This document shows, in pieces, positions 1 through 12,787 of a stretch of 64,000 nt of DNA. Position 1 is the stretch's first letter. Each line of letters begins with the position of its first letter. Under the pieces are notes generated by a model that saw nothing but the letters and a program-made list of their open reading frames with translations, searched no databases and had not been told where the DNA came from. This DNA comes from Flaccisagitta enflata (Eukaryota; Chaetognatha; Sagittoidea; Aphragmophora), in the NCBI GenBank assembly GCA_965153355.1, contig OZ231126.1, positions 65,906,001 to 65,970,000 of the forward strand, read 5' to 3'. The position numbers and the translations under genes were made by a program.

Positions 1-356
1 CTGTTTCTGTTTCTGTTTTTAATTCAAGTTTCTTTAAGGGGCGATATTTGCAAAGCACACGCGCCTACGAATAACTTGTTGCAAGGGCTACTGCTCTTCT
101 TGTTGTTGGTTTGCATTCGGTCTTTTATACTGATTCAGTTAATGCGCTTCTTTTTCTTTTTTTTTTTCTTTTTCTTTTTTTTTTGCGAGTTGGCAATATG
201 AAATGACATTGGTGGTGCCTTAATTTTTCATACGTATTCTCAAAATTTTTATATTCTCATAATTTCCTCTCTTGAAAAATCGCTGTTGAGGGGAAAAACC
301 GAAAAAGGATAAAAAGAGAAATCCATTTCCAATTTCCACTTATAAGGTCGCAATAG

Positions 357-722
<366 letters not shown>

Positions 723-983
723 AACAGACGGAGCCGACAGACAGAAAGACAGGGAGAATGACAAAGACTACCAGATAGTGAAAAAACAGGGAGATCAAGA
801 AACCGAAAGATTAAGTCGGACCGTTACAAGCAGTCTCTGAAACAGATACAGAAAAAGACACAGACAGAGAAGTAAAGAAAGAATTTTTGCTTTAAAGGAA
901 AACGGTTCACTCGAAGTTCAACTTGAATTGAAGAGACAAAATTTTCTACTTTTTTTCCCTTGTGGAGGCGATTTGAACTAATA

Positions 984-1660
<677 letters not shown>

Positions 1661-1961
1661 ATAGATAGATGGAGCTAGCAGGAAGGAAAGAAGGAAGGAA
1701 GAAAATAAGGAAGGAGCAAAAAAGGGAGAAAAAGAAAAAAAGGAAAGATCTAAAACCAGAACGAAAAAAATAACAACAATAAGAAAAAACGCGAAGAAAT
1801 GAAAAAAAGTTTTGAGTGAGAGAATGTGATTGAGAGTTGTATAAAGAAAGACATTTTCAAACGTGCTAAAACATCCGTTTTCTGTAACCATAGGTGCGTG
1901 CAATGTCAGATAGAGTAATTGCGGGCAAAAAAAAAGATAATACAAGATGAGATAAAAAATG

Positions 1962-2114
1962 ACAAGGCCGGATACACGGCAATCCAGTCGCGGATGGTTG
2001 GGCAGGAGCAGTAATGCAAAAAACGCTTGGAATTCAAAAATGTGACCTACCGACCGACCGACCGACCTACCTACCGACCTACCGACCGACCGACACGGCA
2101 AGGTGTCCGCGACT
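1962..2114 (+). mobile_element. Small hairpin element, AGTCGCGGA type
   Basis: ACAAGGCCGGATACACGGC, AGTCGCGGA, (ACCG/ACCT)n, then TCCGCGACT before AAAAA. Confidence 0.6.
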
Positions 2115-2478
2115 AAAAACTATCTAGTGCGTCCACGCTCATAAAAAAAAGAATGACGGTGGTTCATGTCCTAATGTTCTTTGCATGGGTCATTAATATT
2201 GTTAATCGATATGTCAGTCTGTTTTTTTCTGTAGATCTGTTACTTAAAGTGTGAATCTGTTACACGAAGTGTGAATGATACCATACCAGCATACCCGTGC
2301 ACAGGCTGGCGCGCATATTCAACCCTTGATTTTAAAGAAAACAATTTCAACGGAATTTTTGCTTCAAATTCTTTTCAAGGTACAGACTTTTTCCCTTTGT
2401 GCAAGACACGGCAAAAAGTGAAAGAGCTCTCAAGAGCCTGAAAAATCTCTGAAGATGATCAATTTGAATGCTTGGATG

Positions 2479-2625
<147 letters not shown>

Positions 2626-2639
2626 AAGTAAAGAGAGAT

Positions 2640-3840
2640 AAATTTAAACGCCTGGACCTAAGATTGGAAGGTTTGAGCGAAAAGAGTTGAAAAGCGATTT
2701 GAGATAATGCTCTCCAGGGTGGCGGAAATCACCCTCGATTTGAAGGTGACGAAAGCAAATCATTTTACCAATTGCCACTCTTATGATGATTCATCTTGTT
2801 TAGATGTCAAATGAAACAACAGCCAATTATTGTACTCATTATCAATTGGCTAAAAAATTATAAAGCTTGCTGATATTTTCGATTCGCTTACCAATGTTAT
2901 AGCACTTTTAACATATTTCAAACAATTTCATAATAACATTTTTTTTTCTGTAAAAGATTTTTTCATTCCGAGATCACTAATGAGGCTAGAAATTCGGGCA
3001 TTCAATCCATACACTATAAATCGGTCTTACTCAAATGATGTGAGTCACATCCACATGTACCGTGAGATTAGCATTGAAATTTGGATACAAAGCTTCCATT
3101 TCACGGTCACTCACGCGCACAAACGCATTCATTGGATATGATCGTGGCCGTGAATCCAGAAAAATTTTGACCCATGATTCTATTTCTTTCTTTTTTTTTT
3201 CTTTTTTTTTACTACGCTAAACATGACGATAAAAAAAATGTCTCAAAATTTCCTTTGAAATTTGAAATTGCGGGGTTCAACTGAATATACCACCTGTTGA
3301 CTTTAAACTTGTTTAATTGACCTGTTTACCCACAAGCGGTTGTCCTGTCCACATAGTAAGGTTTAGTTGCGAACCATTTTTGCAACACTGCCCCTCCCTA
3401 AGCTTAGAAGCACCACCTAAGTTTGTAGCACCGCCCCTGCCCAAGTAAGGGGGCGTTTCTAGTCAGAGACAACCGCGTTTTGAAAGGGCCACTCGGTCGC
3501 TCGCTATGTTTGTTCGCTCGCACCGCTCATTCCGCTCACTCCCTCCGCAGCGCTCCGCTCCGCTACGCTCACTCCGTTCACGGGCTCGCTCACTCCCTCG
3601 TGGGACAGTTGAAATTCTTGAATATGTGTTCACGCTGTTTTCGCGTTTTTGGTGCTCACCAGAAACACGCTCTAAGGCACCACCCGAATTGAAAGGTGAA
3701 TGTTCGAGGAATTGTCCCTCAGTGCGATGTTGTTTTGATCGTGATCGTGGATGGATCTTTTTTGGCTATAAAGTGCATTGGTAAATATTCATTAGCCTCG
3801 GCGTTAGAATACGTTGTTCGAAGGTTCAAAAAGCGTTCCT
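2640..3840. other. Non-coding, with a GC-rich patch
   Basis: No gene recognised. 3360-3680 is GC-rich with repeated CGCTC/CACTC words and CACCGCCCCTGCC-like stretches; short open frames there lack any recognisable domain or splice context. Confidence 0.5.
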
Positions 3841-3850
3841 GTTTTTCATT

Positions 3851-3851
3851 C

Positions 3852-3919
<68 letters not shown>

Positions 3920-3953
3920 TGTTTCTTTCTCTGTTTTTTTCTTTGTTTCAATT

Positions 3954-4006
<53 letters not shown>

Positions 4007-4007
4007 G

Positions 4008-4047
<40 letters not shown>

Positions 4048-4060
4048 TCCTTCCTTCTCT
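3851..4060. repeat. (CTTT)n microsatellite
   Basis: 210 bp of CTTT with a few interruptions. Confidence 0.93.
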
Positions 4061-4680
4061 TTTCTTTCTTTCTGTTTTCCTCAGGCCTGTGTATAATTGA
4101 GTTTAAAAAAACTAGTAAGTAAAGGTAGGATTCAGGATTCGCCGGGCCAGGGAGATAACCTGATTAGCTGGTATATCGAGTATCCTTACCAAAACAATTT
4201 TGTGAGAAAAGTGCCATTAACTGTTCAGAGGTATCAGGTAGTACCTGAGGGACAAATTTTTCTCTCCATTGGCGACATATTTTGAGGCTCTATGGCCCAA
4301 AAAAGGCCTAATTTTAGTGATTTTGGTATGTCTCACATAGGTCACACTGACTTTCATAGAAGTGAAAGAAAACAAAAAACAGAAAATATCATGAGAGAAA
4401 GGGTCATTTTCATTCGTCCTGGTTGTGGTTCAAAGCATCTAAAATCTCAAGATGATAGGTCACTTTTTTATATTGTAAATTTACAACTTTTGATGTTTTT
4501 TTAATCACCCGTTTTGACGATTTTTTTTTTAAAGAATTGACTAAACCAAAAAAAAGGCACATTACTTTGGATTTCAAAACTTTTTCTTTTTTGCCCATTT
4601 AAAAGAGTCATGTGAGGGTGTTCATGCCAAATTTCATGACTTTCCCATTTCTCAGACCAGAGATATAAGATTTTGAATGT

Positions 4681-4904
4681 GCTATGAGAAATGTGTTCAC
4701 ACCCTGTCACGCTCATGTCACGCTGTGTGTCACGGCGATTTGACCAGTCACATGATACCAGGGGGCCCGCCATGAGGTATGGTCTGAAAGAGCATGAAAT
4801 TCTGCGTTTACATACAAAATTTCAAGACCATAGCTCTAGGCGCTCTGGAGATATGAGCATTTTAGTGAATACATGCCCTAAAGTGTGAACACATTTCTCA
4901 TAGC
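4681..4904. repeat. 22 bp inverted repeat
   Basis: GCTATGAGAAATGTGTTCAC (4681) has its complement ending at 4904. The surrounding 4.27-4.93 kb is AT-rich, non-coding, and probably part of an old repeat. Confidence 0.5.
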
Positions 4905-5044
4905 TCTGTTGGGTTTTCTTGGAGTCACGCAACTTCGGAGGCTTTGGACGGCCAAAATGAAATGTTAAGTCAGAAAAGCCTTTGGGAATGCTTAATTCAT
5001 TATTTCATAGCAAAATATAAAAACTCGACTCAGAACTTTTTATT

Positions 5045-5620
5045 TCACGCTGTAAAATGCTGTGGAAATGCTGTAAAAATAGCAGTTTTTAACTGTTTTA
5101 AGGTATTTCTCCTTTTTCCTCTGCAGCATTAACTTATAAAGGGTCAAAAAGAGAGTAAAATGGCCAAAGACACTCACCAACATAATTTCCTACCTTGATT
5201 GTTGAAATTTATTATCATTCTATGCTGTAAAATGCTGTAAAAATGCTGTAAAGAATAGCATTTTTGAACTGTTTTTAAGGTTTTTCTCTTTTTTTCTCTG
5301 CAGCATCAACTAATAAAGGGTCAAAAAAGGAGTAAAAGGAGTAAAAGTAAAAGGAGTAAAAGGAGTAAAAGTAAAAGGAGTAAAAGACACTCGCCTCCAA
5401 AATTTTCTACCTTGATTGTTGAAATTTATTAACATTTTAAGCTGTAAAATACTGTGAAAATGCTGTAAAAATAGTATTTTTGAACTGTTTTTAAGGTATT
5501 TTCCTTTTTTCCTCGGCAGCATTAATTTATAAAGGGTCAAAAAAGGAGTATAAGGGTCAAAGACACTCGCCTACAAAATTTTCTACCTTGATTGTTGAAA
5601 TTAATTAGGTATCATTTTAT
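5045..5620. repeat. Three tandem ~180-215 bp units
   Basis: Units start GCTGTAAAATGCTGT at about 5049, 5223 and 5440, each followed by CTGCAGCAT and CTACCTTGATTGTTGAAATT. The middle unit is longer because of a GGAGTAAAA microrepeat. Confidence 0.7.
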
Positions 5621-6002
5621 GCTGAAAAATGCCTTAAAAGTAGCACAAATAACAGAATTTTGAGTTTTCTTTCTGAGACACTGCTGCAAAGATTTGAAGA
5701 CTAGGAGATTGAATATCAATTTGTAATTTTAAATGCCTTGAAGGTGTTTTTGAAAGCTTAGATGCAATTGCATTTACCGGGGCAAAACAAGTGACCTCGC
5801 CTCCCCTCCACAATCACACATACTGACACAATTCATTGAATAGTGATCCCAGTTAATTCGCAGCATCCTACATGTGCGTTTCCAAATAAGATTATGATGG
5901 AGCGACACAACATCAAGGATCCCAAAGAGATGCTTTTAAAAACACCTAGGACGCAATTTCTAAGCTAGCAGGCATGATCATTATCATCAATCATCATACA
6001 TC

Positions 6003-6065
6003 ATCGTCATCATCATCATCATCATCATCATCATGATCATCATCATCATCATCATCATCATTATC
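6003..6065. repeat. (ATC)n microsatellite
   Basis: ATC units ending in a degenerate tract. Confidence 0.88.
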
Positions 6066-6173
6066 ACCATAATCATCATTATCTTTATCATCTTCATTAG
6101 TTGTGGAATCAAATTCATCACAATCATTAACAATTGTAACCAACACCAGTTCATAACCATCATTAAGGCGAAA

Positions 6174-6755
6174 AAGAACATCAATTATGGGTCACATGCA
6201 TATAATTCCAACAAGTCATCTAAGGATCGCACATGGTCAGCGGTACCCTATGACCTGCTTGGAGTGATTGGCTGAAGAAGTGGAGTGAGAGCAGGGCAGC
6301 GGCCCCAAAGGGCCGGTGTCCTGTAGGATACAGGGGTGAATTTCCATACATCCTGAGAGGGCATATTTGAGGCCTTGATAGCAATTTTTCATGATATTCA
6401 ATGGGAATTTTGCATTTTTTTCAATTTCTTGTCAATTCGCCATGTTATTCAATGGGATTTTACATTTTTCTTAGTTTTCATCAATTTTACATGTTATTCA
6501 ATGGGAAACATGCATTTTTTTTTGCTTTTTTTGTAAATTTTCCATGTTATTCAATGGGAAGTTGGCATTTTGACAATTTCCCATGTTATCCGATGGGAAT
6601 TTGAGGCTTGGAAAGCTTTGGGGGGGGACGGACGGAAGGACGGAAGGACGGACGGATGTACGGAAATTCACCCCTGTGTCCTACAGGACATCGGCCCTTT
6701 GGGGCCGCTGCCCAAAAAGGAAGTCCATGTATGTGACCCATAATTGATGTTCTTA
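6174..6755. mobile_element. Double-TIR element with GGGCAGCGGCCCC inner repeats
   Basis: Outer inverted ends AAGAACATCAATTATGGGTC (6174) and complement (to 6755). An inner, nearly perfect ~55 bp inverted repeat starts GGGCAGCGGCCCC at 6294 and ends at 6713. Between them are ATGTTATTCAATGGGAA-type units and a (GGACGGAA)n stretch. Confidence 0.65.
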
Positions 6756-6814
6756 ATTAATTGCTACCATACATAGGATGTCTCTGAAACAATAACCATC
6801 ATCATTATTACCAT

Positions 6815-6815
6815 T

Positions 6816-6864
<49 letters not shown>

Positions 6865-6963
6865 ATCATCATCAAACATCAAACATCATCATCATCATCA
6901 TCATTGTCATCATCACTATTTATGGAATCAAAATGAAAAGGAGATGAAGAAGAATGAAGATGA

Positions 6964-7006
<43 letters not shown>

Positions 7007-7165
7007 AGAAGAAGAAGAAGAAGAAGAAGAAGAAGAAGAAGAAGAAGAAGAAGAAGAAGAAGAAGAAGAAGAAGAAGAAGAAGAAGACGGAGAAGAAGCA
7101 GAAGAAGAAACAGAAAAAGAAAAAGAGAAAGAAAAAGAAGAAGATGATGATGATGATGAAGAAGA
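6815..7165. repeat. (ATC)n then (GAA)n microsatellites
   Basis: ATC at 6815-6915 and GAA at 6970-7145. Confidence 0.9.
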
Positions 7166-7222
7166 AGCTGCATATAAAGATCGTCAGACTAGACTAGAAA
7201 CCTAGAATGAAAACCTACAATA

Positions 7223-7679
7223 ACAAGGCCAAGTAGGCCAACGATGCGTCCTCTTTCAATGAATGTTTTTTATGAATGAATGTTTTTTATGAATGAATGT
7301 TTTTTTATCAATGAACGTTTATTTTATAAGTGAATGTCATTTATGAATGAATGAATGATTTATTGAATAAATTAGTAGATGTATGCTTCTTTTACTGGGT
7401 CAGGACAACTTTTCTGTTGAACAAGGCCAAGTAGGCCAATAAGGTGCGATACGTGGATCATCGAACGAATGCGTTACCCGACCCGACCGACCAACCGACC
7501 AACCGACTGACCAACCAACCAACCAACCGACGGACACAGCCAATTATAGAGGTGCTTTGTCGCAGCTAAAAATGCATGATTTCGATGTTCTTAGTGAATG
7601 CGTTACCCAACCAACCAACCGACCAATCGACCGACCAACCGACGGGCAGAGCCTTTTATAGAGATGCGAGGACACATCT
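7223..7679 (+). mobile_element. Small hairpin element, GATGCGTCC type, with an internal insertion
   Basis: 5' AACAAGGCCAAGTAGGCC then GATGCGTCCTC, matching the 3' GAGATGCGAGGACACATCT. The interior has GAATGAATGTTTTTTAT-like repeats and (GACC)n. A second element is inserted at 7421-7567. Confidence 0.65.
7421..7567 (+). mobile_element. Small hairpin element, GGTGCGAC type, nested
   Basis: ACAAGGCCAAGTAGGCCAAT...GGTGCGA at the 5' side, (ACCG)n in the middle, and a 3' end GGTGCTTTGTCGCAGCT before AAAAA. Its insertion splits the 7223-7679 element. Confidence 0.68.
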
Positions 7680-7708
7680 AAAAAAGAGGAGAAAAAAACC
7701 AACAATGA

Positions 7709-7850
7709 AACAAGGCCGGATACACAGCAATCCAGTCGCGGATGGTTGGGCAGGAGCAGTAATGCAAAAACCGCTCGGAATTCAAAAATGTGATGGACCC
7801 ACCTACCAACCGTCCTACCAACCGACCGACATGGCAAGGTGTAGAGTCGC
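7709..7850 (+). mobile_element. Small hairpin element, AGTCGCGGA type, 3' end decayed
   Basis: About 100 bp nearly match the 1962-2114 copy, but the terminal hairpin is reduced to AGTCGCATG. Confidence 0.5.
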
Positions 7851-7898
7851 ATGAAAAGAAAAAGAAAGAAGACAAGAAAGAAAGAATGAGAGAAAGAA

Positions 7899-8086
7899 AA
7901 CAAGGCCGGATACATGGCTACCCTAGTTGCGTGCGGGTGGGCGGGAGCAGTGCTGGAGAAGGTCACCAGGGCATCTGGGCAGGAGCCGTATGCTCAAAAA
8001 GCTTAAAAACGCCAAAAAAGTAAAAAGGGGACCAACCAACCGACCGGCCGACCGACCGACCAACGGACCGACATAGCGACGCGACT
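7899..8086 (+). mobile_element. Small hairpin element, AGTTGCGTGC variant
   Basis: ACAAGGCCGGATACATGGC at the 5' side, (ACCG)n, and GACGCGACT before AAAA. The two complementary segments have diverged. Confidence 0.5.
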
Positions 8087-8156
8087 AAAAACAGATAAAG
8101 TGTCTTTTATTTCGGGAGAGAAAGAAGGGAACAAAGAACGGAGATGAAAAGTGGGT

Positions 8157-8160
<4 letters not shown>

Positions 8161-8232
<72 letters not shown>

Positions 8233-8240
8233 ACACACAC
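8161..8240. repeat. (AC)n microsatellite
   Basis: 80 bp AC, one interruption. Confidence 0.95.
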
Positions 8241-8914
8241 TCGTAGTATCTTAAAAGTGCGTTTTTTGCACTTCAGGGGAGTATTTGGGAGTCTGTTCAC
8301 AGACCAACCAATGAATCAACAGACCGACGGACCGACAGACTAATGGACCAACAGACCAACGGACCATCTGACTAACTGCCAAATGATTAATGTAGTCTAC
8401 ACACGTTAGCCCCAGCCTATTGGCACAAATGCAGGTCAATCTTACTTCTCTAAATGGTTCAATTTTGAAATAAAGGCCAATTTGATATTTTGTCATAATA
8501 ACCTAATTTACATAAAAATTGGACCCTGCTAACAAAATCCAAAGGTGAATTCATTTACAATAATATATTAGCTTCATAATGATATAAAGATTTCCTAGGT
8601 TTGTCTAATTCTAAAAATGGCTAATTTTCCTCATACTCCGCCTGCGAGACCGTGAAACGTACCTAAAACACAATTTAACATTATCTAAACCTGAACTACA
8701 CTGTCTTTTAGCTTTAAGGGGAATAAAATCATAGATTTTAGAACGCGACGCGTCGTGTTCCGGGGAAGAAAATCAAGGCAGGGGGGGGGGAATCAAAAGC
8801 GACTCAATTTTATACACCCCTGGTTTTCCTTTCCCTCCGCACACTTTTCGTTTCAGCTGTGGTCGTCAAAATCATTATAATATTGTTTCTAGGATATCCT
8901 TACATTGATTGTTG

Positions 8915-9012
<98 letters not shown>

Positions 9013-9110
9013 GTCATCATCATCATCATCATCAATTCATCATCATCATCATGTGGTCACTACACAATCAGTGCTATGTTATAGTCCTCGACATAAACTG
9101 ATCGTCGAGG
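8915..9110. repeat. (ATC)n array ending in a hairpin
   Basis: ATC to about 9050, then a GTCCTCGAC/GTCGAGGAC hairpin (9082-9110) followed by A12. Looks like the 3' end of another hairpin element. Confidence 0.7.
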
Positions 9111-9119
9111 ACAAAAAAA

Positions 9120-10260
9120 AAAAAACAATTGCCAATTAAGTGAATGTGCGACCACGGGACGGACGGACGGACGAACTAACCGACATAGCGCGACAGTGCG
9201 CGACTTGAATAACTTCATGATATGGATTTAGAAACATTTGACGAAGACCTGCACTCGCAGTACCCTTCCGACGCGGCAGTGAAATGATTAATATAATAAC
9301 TACAATAATAACCAATAGACGTTCAACCAATTCTCCTTCAAACCTATGATGTAACTGGTACGCCTAAAAAATATATGTGAAAACAAGCTCGCTGCTCATC
9401 CAAATCTGAATACTTTGAACAAAAAGAAACACGAAGGAATGTCAGAGAATCGCTTCGAATTTCTCCTCTGAGAGAGACAAAGTGCTCTCAAATCTCAAAT
9501 TCAATTTTTCCCCTCCTAACAAAAGGATCTTTTTTTCCTGCTTTTATCCTCAATCGATCCGTGTAAAAGCAACGAGTCCACTCTCAAGAGCGAGGAAAGT
9601 TAAGGCGGAGGAGGAAGGAAAGGAGGAAGATGAGGCGGCGATGTTTACCGCGGTTCGTCAACCAAGTGTTTTTGAAAAGAAGAAGAACCATCACTTCCGT
9701 GTGACACTTTGTCTCGACAAGGGGATGACACAAAGCAAAGGACGCACCGCAGATAAGGACGGAAGCACTTCTAATTAGAGTTTTAAGCACGAACTATGCC
9801 AGTCAACTTCCATTTGCTCTTGAATAAATATCATTATTTCGAACTCCCAAAATTTAAGAATATAGGAGAAGCGACTGAGAAATAGTTCTCTCCACTTGTG
9901 TACATTTACCATCAAAACCGCAGAAAAACAGGCGTCCTCGTTACTTAATTTTGAAAAGAGACCAGACCAACAAACGAAGACATCCTCTTGGGGATACGCA
10001 ATGTGGCATCTGTAAATTGAGAAGCGAAACATTGCGGAGGTTCTCTTCTTCCTTTTTCAGCGGTTAAAACTTTTAATTCATCCACCTGAGTAAGAATGCC
10101 ACGGATAAGGAAAGAGAGAAAGAAACAGAATCGAAAGCGTAGCCTTTGGACTAAACAAATATTTTATCTTCCGACTGCGATTTTTTTTGCTTCCTACGAC
10201 GAAATAAATAACACTAAACACGCTATGTCCTGCGAAGTGTTTGACATACAAATTGGAGAA
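9120..10260. other. No supported gene
   Basis: Contains a 98-codon plus-strand frame (9482-9778) with a Glu/Lys-rich middle. I recognise no domain, and no splice partner or conserved block was found. Confidence 0.4.
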
Positions 10261-10266
10261 ATTTTT

Positions 10267-10345
10267 AGATGCGTCCTCGCATCTCTATAATTGGCCGTGT
10301 CCGTCCGTCGGTCGGTTGGTCGGTTGGTTGGTTGGTTGGTTACGC
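10267..10345 (-). mobile_element. 3' end of another GATGCGTCC hairpin element
   Basis: AGATGCGTCCTCGCATCT hairpin and a (GGTC/GGTT)n tract. The matching 5' end was not identified; the adjoining (ATC)n arrays and a GACCATATAAAGTGA array (10650-10850) may belong to it. Confidence 0.45.
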
Positions 10346-10390
10346 ATTCGTCAATATCGCGAAACTCGTCATAATTTTGATGTAAAAGTG

Positions 10391-10427
10391 CATCATCATC
10401 ATCGTAATCATCATTGACATTGTCATT

Positions 10428-10463
<36 letters not shown>

Positions 10464-11290
10464 GTCATCGTCGTCTTTGTCGTCATCATCATCGTCGTCC
10501 CCATCAAAGTCATCGTAAACATCGTCGTCCTCATCATCGTCGTCGTCATCATCGTCGTCGTCATCAGTGTCATCATTGTCATCATCGTCATCATCATCGT
10601 CGTCATCATTGTCGTCATTATTGTCGTCATTGTCGTCATTGTCGTCATGTTACACCATATAAAGAAGACCTTATAAAATGAGACTGTATAAAGTAGATCT
10701 TATAAAGTGAGACCGTTTTAAGTAGACCTTATAAAGTGAGACCGTATAAAGTAACACCATATAAAGTAAGACCCTATACAGTGAGACCATATGAAATTAG
10801 ACCATATAAACCAAGACCGTATAAAGAAAGACCATTTAAACCAAGACAAGACGCATCAGCATTGTCGTCATCAAAAACAACATTATGGCCATCATCATAA
10901 ACATCACCATCATAGTTACCATCATCATCATCATCATCACCATCAGCATCATCATTGTTACCATCATCATCAGCATCGTCATCATAATCATCATCAGCAT
11001 CGTCATCATAATCATCATCATCATTTCCATCGACATCATCATTATCATAGTTTCTTTCCCGTCATCATCATAATCATCATCCTCATCATTGTTACCATCG
11101 TCATCATCTTTACCATCATCATCATTGTCATCAGCGTCGTCGTCGTGGTTTGTCATCAGCATCATCGTTACAATCGTCATCATTTATCAACATGATCATT
11201 AACGTAGTCTTTTTTTCTGTTATCATCATCATCGTCATATTCATCATCATCATGGTCATGTTCATCATCATCATCATCATTATCATCATC

Positions 11291-11324
<34 letters not shown>

Positions 11325-11400
11325 GCGTCATATTCATCGTCACCATCATCAGCGTCATCGCTACAATCGTCATCGTTGTCATCATCCAACATCATCTTTA
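10391..11400. repeat. Degenerate (ATC)n arrays with a GACCATATAAAG-type array
   Basis: ATC/GTC at 10391-10650, ~15 bp units at 10650-10855, ATC at 10860-11400. No gene. Confidence 0.85.
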
Positions 11401-11414
11401 ACATTGTTTTTTTT

Positions 11415-11738
11415 AGATGCGTCCTCGCATCTCTATAAGAGGGCATGTCCGTCCATCGGTTGGTCGGTCGGTTACACATTTATCATAATCCACTATATTT
11501 ATGCCATATTACACATGAAACACAACTGGATCAATAAAGCAGAGCAACATAGCGTAAAATCAGATAATATAGAAGACATTTTTAGTGAGATTAAAGTAGA
11601 ACCATATAAAAAAAGACCATATCAAGAAATACCATATAGGGAATGACCAGATAAAGAAAGACCATATAAAGAAAGACCATATAAAGAAAGACCATATAAA
11701 TAAAGAAGAGGACGCATCGTTGGCCTATCTGGCCTTGT
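11415..11738 (-). mobile_element. Small hairpin element, GATGCGTCC type
   Basis: Hairpin AGATGCGTCCTCGCATCT at its 3' end (11415), complement of GATGCGTCCTC near 11709, with an internal ACCATATAAAGAAAG tandem array (11600-11700). Confidence 0.6.
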
Positions 11739-11770
11739 TTTCACAAGAATTTCTTCTAATGATCATTTTT

Positions 11771-11895
11771 AGGTGCGACAACGCACCTCTATAAATGGCT
11801 GTGTCCGTTGGTCGGTCGGTCGGTCGGTCTGTCTATTGGTAACGCATTCGTTCGACGATCCACACGTCGCACCTTATTGGTCTACTTGGCCTTGT
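11771..11895 (-). mobile_element. Small hairpin element, GGTGCGAC type
   Basis: Hairpin AGGTGCG/CGCACCT at 11771, (GGTC)n, and GTCGCACC near 11867 with AAGGCCAAGTAGACC-like 5' sequence on the minus strand. Confidence 0.62.
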
Positions 11896-11899
11896 TTTG

Positions 11900-12780
11900 T
11901 GTTCACCCTGCGAGACAAAAATAAATAGGTTTGCCTGTCCCTCCATCAGTCCGCCCATCTAGCATCTTCTACACATTTTCAACACGGCCGGATCAATCAC
12001 ATGTTGTTGGGCAAAACCAAGCGATAATTTTGTATCATGTCAATTATCCTTTTCATAAGAAAATCCTTTCATAAGCTATTAATTATATTATTTTTAAAAA
12101 AAGATATAAGCCACGATCTATTTTCATACAAACTAGACTAATATACTCAAACGATGGCAGTGTAGAAACGACCGTTTTCTGTACTGTCTTCTTTTCTGCA
12201 GTTCGAAACAGAATCTGCGATTTTCTTTCTTTCCTTTGCTATACCTTCCCTTAAAGAAATGATGATTATGGTGAGATACCATCGGAGAAACTCTCTAACA
12301 AAAACAGCACTTTTACTCCCCTACAACATAACTCGGAAACTCGAGGGGACCTCAATTATAAATACCCATTCAATCATGTCAAATTTGTGTTAATATTCAA
12401 ATATTCATAGGCGAGGAACATGACGTTTTTCTCGGCTTTTTTTCTCGCTTTAAGGCCGCCTGCCCACAAGGAACATTTGTTTAGGTGTCGTTTAAGTAAA
12501 TTCACTTATATTATTAAAAATGTCATTAAGAATTCTGTATATAACTTGTGTTCCGCAAGCAGAAAATGTCAATATTCTTACTACAGGATTTGAGTGCTGT
12601 GAGGGAGCTCAGGTTCGCTTTCTACTACCAGTAATGCGTGAGATGCCACCTTAATCCTTGGTATTTGGGCAAAGGTAGAGATGCGCTACTACCCGCATAT
12701 ACAGTAGATCTTGTTTAAACCTGGAAATACGGGGAGCTCATAACCTGACTGTCAGTTTAGTGAGGGGATTGATATTTTGC
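11900..12780. other. No gene seen
   Basis: AT-rich unique-looking sequence without coding signals I can recognise. Confidence 0.4.
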
Positions 12781-12787
12781 TATAATA

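Noticed and set aside
3480-3784. Short frames in the GC-rich patch
   Set aside because: Repetitive CGCTC/CACTC words, no domain, no splice context.
9482-9778. 98-codon plus-strand frame
   Set aside because: No recognisable homology or supporting splice or promoter signals; kept only as an unresolved note.
8859-11400. Poly-His, poly-Ser, poly-Ile/Met frames
   Set aside because: Products of (ATC)n and related arrays.
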